Assembly: GCF_042684865.1 (NCBI RefSeq)
Contig: NZ_JBHUML010000006.1
Coordinates: 124,001 to 188,000, forward strand
Direction of reading: 5' to 3'
DNA from: Salibacterium lacus
GTDB lineage: Bacteria; Bacillota; Bacilli; Bacillales; Marinococcaceae
Length of the DNA stretch: 64,000 nt
Shown here piece after piece: positions 8,876-17,552 of this stretch (positions are counted from its first letter, which is position 1; each line of letters begins with the position of its first letter). Position numbers and translations under genes: made by a program. The notes under the pieces were generated by a model that saw nothing but the letters and a program-made list of their open reading frames with translations, did not search any database and was not told the DNA's origin.

Positions 8876-11131
8876 TCAGGTTCTTGGTTCAGGGGTCTTT
8901 TCCACCCTTTCCTGCTGGAGATGGATGAGCGTTTCCAGCGTCTCTTCCTTTGTTCCCGAGACAGCATGGATAACGGCCCTGTAAATACCAGGTTCGACAG
9001 AAAGTTCCTCTTTTTTTACTGTCTGTTTGAATAACCCCGGCTTGACGTTCTGCTTTTCATCAAGCACACCGGCATAGGCGAATGTATCCGGGTCATACAG
9101 TCTGATTTGAAACGTATCGGCACCGCCCGGCATGTAAACTTCATACTGAAAGGCTGATGCCTGTGGATCCGGCTGCAGTTCAAATGCACTGATTCTCGGA
9201 TACTGCGGCTCGTTGATAAGCATCAGATAAGGCAGGGTAACCGGGTACTTTCCTCCTGTTACTGTGATGGCGCCGTGGAGTTCATCTGTTTCTACTGCAC
9301 CGGGTGAAAGCTCCGCCTGAACGTTCACTTCTTCTGCTTCACCGGGAGGGACAACGACAGTTTCCGGCACGTGCCACTCGATACCGAAAAACGGTTCATT
9401 TTCAGCCTGAAATCTGTACGTCCGCTTTTTAAAGGAATTATTTTCCAGTAGTATAATTTCTTCGTATACGGTCTGCTCCCTGCCGAGCGGACGTACCCCC
9501 AGCGAGAGTGTTCCCGGACTGACGAGAGTCTCTGTCTTTAATGCTCTTGCGATATCCACCCGCCCTGCTCCCTGTACAAACGGAGGATACATACTCCCGC
9601 TCTCATCTGTCAGAGGCACGGCTGTGTTCATGAGCACCGTTTTGACCTGCTCCGGGGTCCATGTCGGCCGGGCCTGTTTCACAAGTGCTGCCGCTCCGGC
9701 AATATGGGGGGCTGCCATACTCGTTCCATTCAGTGACATATATCCTTTTGGCACTGTGCTGTCGATGTCGACCCCGGGTGCGGCAATATCCGGTTTAACT
9801 GCCCAGGACTGCGTAACCGGTCCTCTTGAACTGAAAAATGCCATATGATCGGTCTCTTCCTCGAGAATCGTGCGCAGCGCCGGTGGAACATCGTCTTCCT
9901 TTTCCTGTACGGCTTTTTTCAAATGTTCTCCGTCTTCTTTTGAAATCGTAATAACAGGCAGAGGCAGTTCTTCTTTTGACATCGCCGCAAAGCCGCCCGC
10001 CACATTGTTGTACAGGATGACAGCATCCGCTCCTGCCCGGCGTGCGTTGGCCATTTTCCGAACGAGCGGTATACCGCCGCGCTCGATGAGAACAGCTTTT
10101 CCTTTGACATCCTTAAGATCTTCTTTCAACCCCAGGCCGGCGAATACAAGCGGCAGATCGCGCCGGAATTCCCACGGCGCGGCTCCTTTTACCGGCTGCA
10201 GATCAATCGACAGTTCCGGGTCATCCACCAGCGCCAGCTTCGGCATCCGAAGGGGTGGAATCGAGGCGCCGACCGATATTGCTTTTTCCGACGTGCCGGG
10301 GGACCCGACGCTCCACATCTCCGGCCCGCTGTTACCGCTGGATGTGACCGCTGTTATCCCTTCTTCCACTGCTTTATCAAGGGCGCGGCTCGTCGGCCAG
10401 TCCGGCCCGTTGATAGGACTTCCGAGCGAAAGGTTCAATACATCCACCTCGTCTTCTATCGCCCGTTCGACCGCTGCCAGAATCTGCTCTGTAGATCCCT
10501 GTCCTCCAGGGCCGAGTGCCCGGTACATATAGATATCAGCCTCCGGCGCAACACCCCGGACGGCACCATCCGCTGCAATAATCCCGGCAACGTGGGTCCC
10601 GTGCATCGTCGGTTCCCCGTTTTTGTCCGCCGCTCCTTCCAGCGGATCCCCGTCCTGATCGACAAAATCATAGCCGCCTTTGTAATTATTCTTCAAATCA
10701 GGGTGATGATAATCAATACCTGTATCAATAATGCCGACTTTTATTCCTTTTCCGGTCAGCGGCAGCCCTTTGGCGTCCCGCTCTTCCCGAGCCGCTTTTG
10801 CTCCGATAAATGGCGCACTTTCGTTAATCTCTGTTTGATATACTGCCGCTTCATCCGTCCGCTTAATGCCATCCATGCGGTTCAGGGATTCCTGATGCTC
10901 TGCCGGAATTTTCACCGCAAAGCCGCGGAACCCCCTTTCATAGGTCTCTTTTATACGCAGACCGGGGATGCGGTCTTCCATCCGGTCCCGGAGCTCAGGC
11001 AGAGAAGCCTGTTCCGTGGCAGCTGCAATGATGGTCGGTTCTTCTGCCGCTTGAAGTGATTGCGTTTTTGTTGTCCCTGCCGCCGCTGCGAGCACGAGTA
11101 CGCAGCATACGTTGATTATTATTTTCCCCAT
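8876..11131 (-). CDS. Vpr-like extracellular serine protease (S8 subtilase)
   Basis: 751 residues from MGKIIINVCC, with a signal peptide (about residues 1-29), an inhibitor-like prosequence, and a catalytic domain with Asp136 (GIIDTGID), His177 (HGTHVAGI) and Ser471 (NGTSMAAPH). A protease-associated (PA) insert sits between His and Ser at about residues 335-425, as in Vpr. The C-terminal part (from about 525) is beta-rich and probably an Ig-like accessory region. The frame extends 13 codons upstream to a TTG; I prefer the ATG at 11131, which opens the signal peptide. In B. subtilis vpr lies beside sacTPA; here sacTPA is about 9 kb away. Secreted, likely for peptide scavenging. Confidence 0.9.
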   Translation of the reverse strand: MGKIIINVCCVLVLAAAAGTTKTQSLQAAEEPTIIAAATEQASLPELRDRMEDRIPGLRIKETYERGFRGFAVKIPAEHQESLNRMDGIKRTDEAAVYQTEINESAPFIGAKAAREERDAKGLPLTGKGIKVGIIDTGIDYHHPDLKNNYKGGYDFVDQDGDPLEGAADKNGEPTMHGTHVAGIIAADGAVRGVAPEADIYMYRALGPGGQGSTEQILAAVERAIEDEVDVLNLSLGSPINGPDWPTSRALDKAVEEGITAVTSSGNSGPEMWSVGSPGTSEKAISVGASIPPLRMPKLALVDDPELSIDLQPVKGAAPWEFRRDLPLVFAGLGLKEDLKDVKGKAVLIERGGIPLVRKMANARRAGADAVILYNNVAGGFAAMSKEELPLPVITISKEDGEHLKKAVQEKEDDVPPALRTILEEETDHMAFFSSRGPVTQSWAVKPDIAAPGVDIDSTVPKGYMSLNGTSMAAPHIAGAAALVKQARPTWTPEQVKTVLMNTAVPLTDESGSMYPPFVQGAGRVDIARALKTETLVSPGTLSLGVRPLGREQTVYEEIILLENNSFKKRTYRFQAENEPFFGIEWHVPETVVVPPGEAEEVNVQAELSPGAVETDELHGAITVTGGKYPVTLPYLMLINEPQYPRISAFELQPDPQASAFQYEVYMPGGADTFQIRLYDPDTFAYAGVLDEKQNVKPGLFKQTVKKEELSVEPGIYRAVIHAVSGTKEETLETLIHLQQERVEKTPEPRT

Positions 11132-11290
11132 TTCGCCTAAGCCCCCTGTTCTCCACTTAGGTTGCAGCAAACAGGTGGATTTATACAGGGCTCTCTTTTT
11201 GCAGATTCTGTTCAGCGGGTGTCGGGTGTTGCGGTGGTGTCCACAGAGCCGGTACGCCCCAAAAATCCGGGCACCGCCTGTCCGGCATAC

Positions 11291-11327
11291 AAAAAAAGCT
11301 TCAGCACAACGGCTGAAGCCTTTTTTT
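11291..11327 (-). terminator. upp terminator
   Basis: AAGGCTTCAGC and GCTGAAGC form the stem on the minus strand, followed by TTTTTTT. It overlaps the last bases of upp. Confidence 0.9.
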
Positions 11328-11955
11328 ATTTTGTACCGAAAAGGCGGTCTCCGGCGTCGCCAAGTCCCGGTACGATGTAGCCTTTTTCATCGAGTTTTTC
11401 ATCGAGTGCTGCAAGGTAGATGTCCACTTCCGGATGCTGGTTCTGCACTTCTTCCACGCCCTCCGGCGCGCCGATCAGACACATCAGTTTGATGTTGGTG
11501 GCTCCGCGCTGTTTCAGACTGGAAATGGCATCCACAGCCGATCCGCCGGTTGCAAGCATCGGATCGACGACAATGAATTCGCGCTCCTCTACGTCACTTG
11601 GAAGCTTCACGTAATATTCGACCGGTTTCAGCGTCTGTGGATCGCGGTACATGCCGACGTGTCCTACTTTCGCGGCCGGAATCAGTTTCAAAATACCGTC
11701 CGACATGCCGATTCCTGCCCGCAGAATCGGTACAACGCCGAGTTTTTTGCCGGCAAGCGCGTGTGATTTGGAAGGGCCGACCGGTGTTTCCACCGTCACT
11801 TCCTGCAGCTGGAGATGGCGGGTGATTTCAAACGCCATCAAGGTAGCTACTTCATCCACCAGCTCCCGGAATTCCTTCGTCCCTGTGGAGACATCCCTGA
11901 TATACGTCAGCTTATGCTGAATCAGCGGATGATCAAATACGTGTACGTTTCCCAT
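11326..11955 (-). CDS. upp: Uracil phosphoribosyltransferase
   Basis: Salvages uracil by joining it to PRPP to give UMP. From MGNVHVFDHPLIQHKLTYIRD it is 209 residues, the usual family length. The PRPP-binding segment IVVDPMLATGGSA and the C-terminal uracil-binding GDAGDRLFGTK are intact. A GTG three codons upstream lies too close to AAAGGAG, so I take the ATG at 11955. Same strand and order (glyA then upp) as in B. subtilis. Confidence 0.97.
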   Translation of the reverse strand: MGNVHVFDHPLIQHKLTYIRDVSTGTKEFRELVDEVATLMAFEITRHLQLQEVTVETPVGPSKSHALAGKKLGVVPILRAGIGMSDGILKLIPAAKVGHVGMYRDPQTLKPVEYYVKLPSDVEEREFIVVDPMLATGGSAVDAISSLKQRGATNIKLMCLIGAPEGVEEVQNQHPEVDIYLAALDEKLDEKGYIVPGLGDAGDRLFGTK

Positions 11956-12224
11956 ATCGTGCACAGCTCCTTTGTACCGGGTGCTCCCCCGGATTCTATG
12001 TATTACAGCAGCAGGTATACAACTTCATTCTTATGAAATTCTACAGAAAAAGCCGAAACCCTTCAAGGGCTTGCAAATAGAGCTGCGATTCAGATTTTTT
12101 TGCGAAAAAAGGCTTCCTGCCGCTGCGCGTGTATGCAGGGTGCGTTTTTCATTATAAAATGACAGCAAACGTTACGAGGACCACGATTTACGGTCAATGG
12201 AAGCCGTTCTGCATGGGAAAAAGG
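11956..12224. other. upp leader / glyA-upp gap
   Basis: Non-coding. A TATAAT-type -10 on the minus strand (12151-12156) may serve upp, but I find no good -35. The rest holds short GC-rich inverted repeats and no recognisable riboswitch. Confidence 0.4.
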
Positions 12225-12329
12225 CGTATACCAGCCATACGCTTTCATTTACGTGCCGAATGCCCTCATTTACATGCCAAATATACGACTGTACTGTCCG
12301 AATACACCTCATTACATGCCGGCGTACAT
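12225..12329. repeat. 21-nt tandem array (family with CATTTACATGCC core)
   Basis: Five diverged units in exact 21-nt register: CATTTACGTGCC at 12246, CATTTACATGCC at 12267, a weaker copy at 12288, TTACATGCC at 12312, and CGTATACCAGCC at 12225. The units read as heptads (HVNE) on the minus strand, but there is no ribosome site or fitting start. The array lies between the upp promoter region and the glyA terminator. Confidence 0.7.
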
Positions 12330-12369
12330 CAAAGGCAGTCTGCCCCACGCAGGAAACAGGCTCCAACGC

Positions 12370-12410
12370 AAAAAGACGGAGCGCGGGACAATATCCACGC
12401 TCCGTCTTTT
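12370..12410 (-). terminator. glyA terminator
   Basis: AAAAGACGGAGCGTGG and CCGCGCTCCGTCTTTT pair on the minus strand 10 bp after the glyA stop. Confidence 0.85.
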
Positions 12411-12419
12411 CAGGAGAAC

Positions 12420-13661
12420 TTACAGTTCCGGATACATCGGGAAGGCAGCCGTCAGGGCGTCGATGCGGCGGGCCGCTTCCTTGAGGGTTTCTTCGTCGTC
12501 ATGGTGTTTCAGGGTGAGTGCCATGACAGCACCGATTTCGTCCATTTCCTTTTCACCGAAGCCGCGGGACGTAACGGCGGCGGTGCCGATGCGGATACCG
12601 CTTGTAACAAACGGGCCTTCCGGATCGAACGGAATGGTATTTTTATTCGTGGTAAGTCCGACTTCATCGAGTGCTTTTTCCCCGACTTTTCCGGTGATGC
12701 CAAGGCTCCGCAGATCCAAGAGAAGCAGGTGGTTGTCCGTTCCGCCAGACACAATGTCGATGCCGTTATCCTGAAGGGCGGAGGCGAGACGCTTCGCATT
12801 TTTCACGATATTTTCGGCATATGTCTTGAAGGAGTCCTCGAGGGCTTCACCGAACGAGACGGCTTTGGCCGCGATGACGTGCATAAGCGGGCCGCCCTGC
12901 AGTCCCGGGAAGATAGCTTTGTCGATCTTTTTGGCAAAATCCTCCCCGCAGAAAATCATGCCGCCGCGCGGGCCGCGCAGGGTTTTATGTGTCGTCGTTG
13001 TCACAAAGTGAGCATGGGGCACCGGGTTCTGATGAACACCGGCGGCAACAAGGCCGGCGATGTGGGCCATATCGACCATCAGGTACGCGCCGACTTCATC
13101 TGCGATTTCCCGGAACTTCGCGAAATCAATTTCCCGCGGGTATGCGCTTGCTCCGGCGACAATCAGTTTCGGCTGTTGCTCCTTTGCTGCTTCACGGACC
13201 GCTTCATAGTCGATGACCTGGTCTTCCCGGGTTACACCGTATTCAACGAAATTATACTGCACCCCGCTGAAGTTCACCGGACTTCCATGGGTCAGATGTC
13301 CGCCGTGGGAGAGATTCATGCCGAGCACGGTATCTCCCTGCTCAAGTGCCGTGTAATAGACAGCCATGTTCGCCTGGGCTCCGGAGTGGGCCTGCACGTT
13401 TACGTGTTCGGCGCCGAACAGTTTTTTCGCGCGGTCGCGGGCGAGATCCTCTACGACGTCCACGTGCTCACAGCCGCCGTAATACCGGCGTCCGGGATAC
13501 CCTTCCGCGTATTTATTCGTGAGGACCGAGCCCTGCGCTTCCATGACAGCCTCACTGACAAAGTTCTCGGATGCGATGAGTTCAATTTTGTCGCGCTGGC
13601 GCTGCAGTTCATCCTGCATCGCAGCGTAAACGCTTGGATCCTGGTTTTTGATTGTTTCCAT
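12420..13661 (-). CDS. glyA: Serine hydroxymethyltransferase
   Basis: PLP enzyme that converts serine and tetrahydrofolate to glycine and methylene-tetrahydrofolate. 413 residues, standard length. The PLP lysine is in VTTTTHKTLRGPRGG, with upstream VDMAHIAGL and the N-terminal IELIASENFVSEAV. Start MATG-type ATG at 13661 with an AGAAAGGAGAAACC leader. A 512-residue open frame on the opposite strand covers the whole gene and is a shadow. Confidence 0.98.
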   Translation of the reverse strand: METIKNQDPSVYAAMQDELQRQRDKIELIASENFVSEAVMEAQGSVLTNKYAEGYPGRRYYGGCEHVDVVEDLARDRAKKLFGAEHVNVQAHSGAQANMAVYYTALEQGDTVLGMNLSHGGHLTHGSPVNFSGVQYNFVEYGVTREDQVIDYEAVREAAKEQQPKLIVAGASAYPREIDFAKFREIADEVGAYLMVDMAHIAGLVAAGVHQNPVPHAHFVTTTTHKTLRGPRGGMIFCGEDFAKKIDKAIFPGLQGGPLMHVIAAKAVSFGEALEDSFKTYAENIVKNAKRLASALQDNGIDIVSGGTDNHLLLLDLRSLGITGKVGEKALDEVGLTTNKNTIPFDPEGPFVTSGIRIGTAAVTSRGFGEKEMDEIGAVMALTLKHHDDEETLKEAARRIDALTAAFPMYPEL

Positions 13662-13732
13662 TTTTAGGTTTCTCCTTTCTCTCCTCGTACTCTCTCATTC
13701 GTTTTTCATTATTCGTTATCATTTCCTGCCGT

Positions 13733-13741
13733 ATTATAACA
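13733..13741 (-). promoter_or_regulatory. Extended -10 promoter of glyA
   Basis: On the minus strand TGTTATAAT gives an extended -10 (TGnTATAAT) about 72 bp before the glyA start. The -35 is poor. Downstream, two direct copies of AACGAAT lie in the leader; whether they form a PurR-type site is unclear. Confidence 0.55.
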
Positions 13742-13787
13742 TGGAATTTTGCATGAAATCCGTATTTTCTTTAAAAAAATCATACAA

Positions 13788-14345
13788 TTATTCAGATTCA
13801 GGATAACGGGCACGCGCTCCGCCGATCAACTTCGGACGGGTTACCGCCATGGTGACATGGGCGTTTCCAATCGAATTCGTCCCGCCCCGGACCGGCACGG
13901 CCACGTGTTTCAGGTGCATGCCGATAAGCGTGTCCCCGATGTCTATGCCCGCATCAGCGCGGATGTGTTCCACGAGCACCGGGTCGGTTAACGACACATA
14001 AGCCTGCGATGCCATCGCACCCCCGGCCCGGCGGTGCGGCACGACAGCCACTTCTTCGCCGCCGAACCGGGCGGCTGCAGCGCGTTCCATAACAAGAGCG
14101 CGGTTAATATGTTCACACCCCTGAAAGGCCATATGCATACCGGTATCCTGTTGAAAGAAATCCAGCACCTCATACAATGCTTTGGCGGCTTCCTCCGATC
14201 CCGCCGTCCCGATGCGGCCGCCGGTAACCTCGCTCGTACTGGCACCGATGACAAGCAGACGGTTCTCATCGAGGGAGATCCGCTCCCGCAGGGCATCCAG
14301 ACAGGCCTGCAGGGAAGTCTGCCATTCCTTGATATCATGATTCAT
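13788..14345 (-). CDS. ywlG: YwlG/TIGR01440 family protein
   Basis: 185 residues from MNHDIKEWQTSL. It matches the conserved YwlG family found in this position across Bacillaceae: VIGASTSEVTGGRIGTAGS, MAFQGCEHINRALV and a C-terminal VTRPKLIGGARARYP. No reaction is established. The frame runs 10 codons further upstream, but AGAGGTGATC precedes the ATG at 14345. Expected neighbours glyA and rpiB are on either side. Confidence 0.9.
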   Translation of the reverse strand: MNHDIKEWQTSLQACLDALRERISLDENRLLVIGASTSEVTGGRIGTAGSEEAAKALYEVLDFFQQDTGMHMAFQGCEHINRALVMERAAAARFGGEEVAVVPHRRAGGAMASQAYVSLTDPVLVEHIRADAGIDIGDTLIGMHLKHVAVPVRGGTNSIGNAHVTMAVTRPKLIGGARARYPESE

Positions 14346-14424
14346 GCCGATCACCTCTTGTCTAAAGAATATCACATCCAGTCTGTTTTTTGAAAAAACA
14401 GGCCGGCACGCGGGGCGCTGCCGC

Positions 14425-14577
14425 GTCTAAGGGTCACCATTTCTGCTTCCGGCTTCCAGTGTGTCGGTTGGAACATTTCTAAGCCCCACTTTCTGCCTGC
14501 CTTCCTGCAAAAGGGACTCTTACGCTTTTTCTAAGGTGTACATTTCACTTTCCAACCGGTCCTTGTTACCTTTAGAC
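14425..14577. repeat. 52-nt alternating array (GTCACTTTTC family, copy 1)
   Basis: Six diverged motifs in the ywlG-rpiB gap. Forward copies related to TTCTAAGCGTCACTTTC have their GTCAC-equivalents at 14433, 14485 and 14537 (52 apart). Inverse copies related to GAAAAGTGACGCTTAG have theirs at 14461, 14513 and 14565. The spacing is 28, 24, 28, 24, 28. The same motif and the same 28/24 spacing recur at 51.54-51.63 kb. Confidence 0.7.
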
Positions 14578-14587
14578 TTCTTCCTAT

Positions 14588-14616
14588 GAAAAAAGCCGCC
14601 CTTTAGTCAGGGCAGC
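14588..14616 (-). terminator. rpiB terminator
   Basis: GCTGCCCT and AGGGCGGC form an 8-bp stem on the minus strand, followed by TTTTTT, 9 bp after the rpiB stop. Confidence 0.85.
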
Positions 14617-14624
14617 CCCGCTGC

Positions 14625-15071
14625 TTATTTCTCTTCCATCGCCATCATTTTATCGACGCGGTCGGCGTGGCGTCCGCCTTCAAAATCCGTCTCCAACCAT
14701 GCTTTGACGATTTCGCCGGCGAGTCCCGGTCCTACCACACGTTCGCCCATCGCGAGGATGTTGCTGTTATTGTGGGCACGGGATGCTTTGGCGCTGAATA
14801 CATCGTGGCAGACAGCGGCGCGGATGCCGTTGATTTTGTTGGCGGAAATCGAAATGCCGATGCCGGTTCCGCATATCAGGATACCTTTGTCTACTTCACC
14901 GGCGGCAACGCGTTCGGCGACCGGCTGGGCATAGTCCGGATAATCCACCGATTCCGTGCAGTTGCATCCGTAATCTTCTATCTCTACATCCATCTCCTGA
15001 AGTACTTTTTCCACTTCCACTTTCAGTGTATGACCGGCGTGGTCTGATCCCATTGCAATTTTCACGGGCAT
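14625..15071 (-). CDS. rpiB: Ribose-5-phosphate isomerase B
   Basis: 148 residues of the RpiB/LacAB family, interconverting ribose-5-phosphate and ribulose-5-phosphate. Visible family motifs are the N-terminal IAMGSDHAGHTLK, the catalytic cysteine loop GILICGTGIGISISANK, and AVCHDVFSAKASRAHNNSN. Follows ywlE by 45 bp in a co-directional run, as in B. subtilis where it is called ywlF. Confidence 0.96.
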   Translation of the reverse strand: MPVKIAMGSDHAGHTLKVEVEKVLQEMDVEIEDYGCNCTESVDYPDYAQPVAERVAAGEVDKGILICGTGIGISISANKINGIRAAVCHDVFSAKASRAHNNSNILAMGERVVGPGLAGEIVKAWLETDFEGGRHADRVDKMMAMEEK

Positions 15072-15116
15072 CTCCTCCTGACTTTTTCTGTTCCGGGCCG
15101 GCTGAAAAACATCGCT

Positions 15117-15566
15117 TCAGTCCTCGTCGACCCGCTTTAGTACCCTCTCCACAAGTATCTCAAGCTCGTCCGCTGTACTCTGGTAGATGCTGCGGGAGCC
15201 GCCGATGGGGTCCGTAATGTCACCCGCTCCGCTTTCCTGCCCGCCGGCAAATTCTTTTATGGTGAATACTTTGTCCGCTGCCTCGGGGAACTGCTGCACC
15301 ACCATCCCATGGTGATTTTTTGTCATCGTAAGAATCACATCGGCCCAGTCCACCCGTTCTTTCGTTAACGGTTTGGCAGCGTGGCGGAGCGGAATCCCCC
15401 GTTCTTTCAATACCTCTACCGTTTCTTTGGACGCGGCCATGCCGGGGGAGGCTGAAATCCCGGCGGACTGCACCTCAATATCCTCTCTCCCTTTCTCCCG
15501 GAGAAGTGCTTCGGCCATCGGGCTCCGGCACGTATTACCGGTACAGACAAACAACACGTTGGTCAT
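15117..15566 (-). CDS. ywlE: Protein-arginine phosphatase
   Basis: 149 residues of the low-molecular-weight phosphatase fold. The P-loop CTGNTCRS holds nucleophile Cys8 and Arg14. Thr12 occupies the position that gives YwlE its preference for phosphoarginine over phosphotyrosine. The general-acid Asp is in DITDPIG. It would counteract McsB, the arginine kinase of the stress response, which lies outside this window. Start at ATG 15566 (MTNVLFV) after AAGGAAGGA; the 8-codon extension is unlikely. Confidence 0.93.
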   Translation of the reverse strand: MTNVLFVCTGNTCRSPMAEALLREKGREDIEVQSAGISASPGMAASKETVEVLKERGIPLRHAAKPLTKERVDWADVILTMTKNHHGMVVQQFPEAADKVFTIKEFAGGQESGAGDITDPIGGSRSIYQSTADELEILVERVLKRVDED

Positions 15567-15623
15567 CCCTGGTTCCTTCCTTTTATTCATAATGTATCTT
15601 TTATTTTATCACAGATATGTCTG

Positions 15624-16163
15624 TCACAGAATCAGCTTTACTCCCAGACTGAACAAAATAATACCGCCGGCAGCTTCTCCGAGGTGGCCGAGCATGTACT
15701 GAAGTCTGCCGCCAAGCGCAAGACCGGCCCAGGTGAAAGCTGCACTGAAAATGCCGAACAGTAGAAGCACTTCCATCCACGGGGTCTGCAGAATGCCAAG
15801 GGATATGCCGATTGAAAAACTGTCGAGACTGACAAGGATAGCGAAAAAGATAATACCGGGCCCGCGGGGCACAATCATGGTGCCGTTTTCGTCCTTGCGA
15901 AACGCCGATCCTATCATCTGCATGCCTGTTATAATCAAAAGAACCCCGCCTACCATCAACGCAGCTCTTTCAAAAGATTCGGCGATCCACCTTCCGCCGA
16001 ACAGACCGAAACAAGGCATCACCATATGAAAAAAACCTACCACTGCCGCCGTTTTCAGCCGTGGAATCGGTTTTGCCTGATTCATCGCTGCCGCAAGCGA
16101 CATAGAAAAGGCATCCATGCTGAGCGCCGCCGCCATCCCGCAAAGTACCAGCCAGCCTTCCAT
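15624..16163 (-). CDS. mntP: Manganese efflux pump MntP
   Basis: 179 residues, about six membrane helices, with the acidic motifs AALSMDAFSMSLAAA and VSLDSFSIGISLG typical of MntP (formerly YwlD/YebN), each with an intramembrane Asp. It exports Mn2+. Together with mntABCD at 31-35 kb the window encodes both uptake and export of manganese. Start at ATG 16163 after AAAGGGGAACGGG. No Mn riboswitch is visible upstream. Confidence 0.92.
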   Translation of the reverse strand: MEGWLVLCGMAAALSMDAFSMSLAAAMNQAKPIPRLKTAAVVGFFHMVMPCFGLFGGRWIAESFERAALMVGGVLLIITGMQMIGSAFRKDENGTMIVPRGPGIIFFAILVSLDSFSIGISLGILQTPWMEVLLLFGIFSAAFTWAGLALGGRLQYMLGHLGEAAGGIILFSLGVKLIL

Positions 16164-16221
16164 TTCCCGTTCCCCTTTCCAGATATGCTCGTACAGCTTA
16201 TGCATGTCCGGAGCGAATCAT

Positions 16222-17259
16222 TCAGGAAGCGGAAGCGGCTTTTTCAAGACGATTCATCACGGCTTCTCCTATACCCTTTTTGGGAAACGTTTCACAGAAA
16301 ATCACATCCACGCTGCTTTGATCAGCAAGGCGCAGGTTATCGTAGAGCCGGGCGGCGATGTCCGAAAGCTCGTCTTTGGATCCAAGTGAAATAAAAACAT
16401 CAGCATATGCCTGCAGTTCCAAGCGGTGCTCATCCACTGCCATAATACCTACGGTTTTCCCTTCTCCGCGCGCCTGTTTCGCGGCTTCGTTTATGCTGCC
16501 TTCCACGAGGACAAGCGGCGCAGACGGGGCGTAATGGCGGTATTTCATGCCGGGAGCCCTCGGGGCGTCTTCCTGCAGCAGCGCAGCAGTTTCCGCCACG
16601 TTTTCTTCCCCGAGTACGCTGGTCAGCTGTTCTCTTGTAATACCGCCGGGCCGCAGCACCACTGCTTTCTCTCCTGTGCAGTCCACAACGGTGGATTCAA
16701 GGCCGTACCCGGCTTCGCCTCCCTGTACGATACCCGCGATTTTCCCGTCGAGATCGTATGTCACGTGTTCGGCTTTTGTCGGACTCGGGCGTCCCGATTG
16801 ATTGGCGCTCGGGGCTGCCACCGGAATACCCGCTTTGTTGATAAGTGCCCTCGCTACGGGATGTTCCGGCATACGGACCGCAACCGTCGAGAGCCCGGCC
16901 GTTACTTTTTCAGACACTGCGTTGTTTTTTGGAACAATTAACGTCAGCGGCCCCGGCCAAAACGCATCGGCCAGCTTCTCCGCCATATCCGGAATGACAG
17001 ACGCAAGCCCCTGCCACTGGGATCGTTCGCCGATATGTACAATCAACGGGTTGTCACCGGGTCTACCTTTCGCAGCAAATATCTGCTCCACCGCTTCATC
17101 GCTCCGGGCATCAGCCCCGAGACCATATACTGTCTCTGTTGGAAATGCAACGGCTTCTCCGCGGCTTATACACAACCCGGCTTCTTCTATTTCAGGGGGT
17201 GAGGGCTCTTCCTCATCCCAATTATCCACATTCCACACTCTTGTTTGTTTATAACTCAC
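16222..17259 (-). CDS. ywlC: Threonylcarbamoyl-AMP synthase (Sua5/YwlC)
   Basis: Makes threonylcarbamoyl-adenylate from threonine, bicarbonate and ATP for the t6A modification of ANN-decoding tRNAs. 345 residues: an N-terminal YrdC domain (AVAFPTETVYGLGADA, KGRPGDNPLIVHI, SANQSGRPSPT) and a C-terminal Sua5 domain (PRAPGMKYRHYAPSAPL). I choose GTG at 17259, preceded by GGGGTGG and matching family N-termini; an ATG at 17277 is also possible. A cluster of DnaA boxes surrounds the 5' end. Confidence 0.92.
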   Translation of the reverse strand: MSYKQTRVWNVDNWDEEEPSPPEIEEAGLCISRGEAVAFPTETVYGLGADARSDEAVEQIFAAKGRPGDNPLIVHIGERSQWQGLASVIPDMAEKLADAFWPGPLTLIVPKNNAVSEKVTAGLSTVAVRMPEHPVARALINKAGIPVAAPSANQSGRPSPTKAEHVTYDLDGKIAGIVQGGEAGYGLESTVVDCTGEKAVVLRPGGITREQLTSVLGEENVAETAALLQEDAPRAPGMKYRHYAPSAPLVLVEGSINEAAKQARGEGKTVGIMAVDEHRLELQAYADVFISLGSKDELSDIAARLYDNLRLADQSSVDVIFCETFPKKGIGEAVMNRLEKAASAS

Positions 17260-17552
17260 CTTTCCACCCCTTTCCATCCGTTCCGGTAACCCCTGTTATT
17301 ATAAGAAAAATTGCTTTATTAAGGCAAATATAAAAAAGTTACCCACAGCCTTGTGTACAGCTGTGGATAATTCATTAATCCTATTATGTCAGTTCTCCGT
17401 CCGTTTTTTATTCTTTTCCACCGAACCAATTATTCCATCTCTCCACAACAAAGAATCGATACTCCTCTTTGTCATCCACAGAATCCCCGGTTTTTTCCAC
17501 ATTTTCATTTGAAGTGTCCTTTTTTTCCACAGTTGAAGAGGAGTTATCCACA
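17166..17552. promoter_or_regulatory. DnaA-box cluster
   Basis: Six matches to the DnaA box TTWTNCACA lie within 387 bp: TTATACACA 17166, TTATCCACA 17222, TGTGGATAA (reverse) 17362, TTTTCCACA 17493 and 17523, and TTATCCACA 17544. One-mismatch copies lie at 17339, 17414 and 17472. Chance would give well under one. The cluster spans the start of ywlC, the gap and the 3' end of spoIIR. In B. subtilis the ywlC region is, to my recollection, one of the chromosomal sites with stable DnaA binding. Confidence 0.75.

Noticed and set aside
12129..13667. 512-residue plus-strand frame opposite glyA
   Set aside because: Exact antisense shadow of glyA, with no family resemblance; glyA is intact with all motifs.
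13662..13787. PurR box upstream of glyA
   Set aside because: Two AACGAAT direct copies are present but not in the inverted arrangement and spacing expected for PurBoxes.
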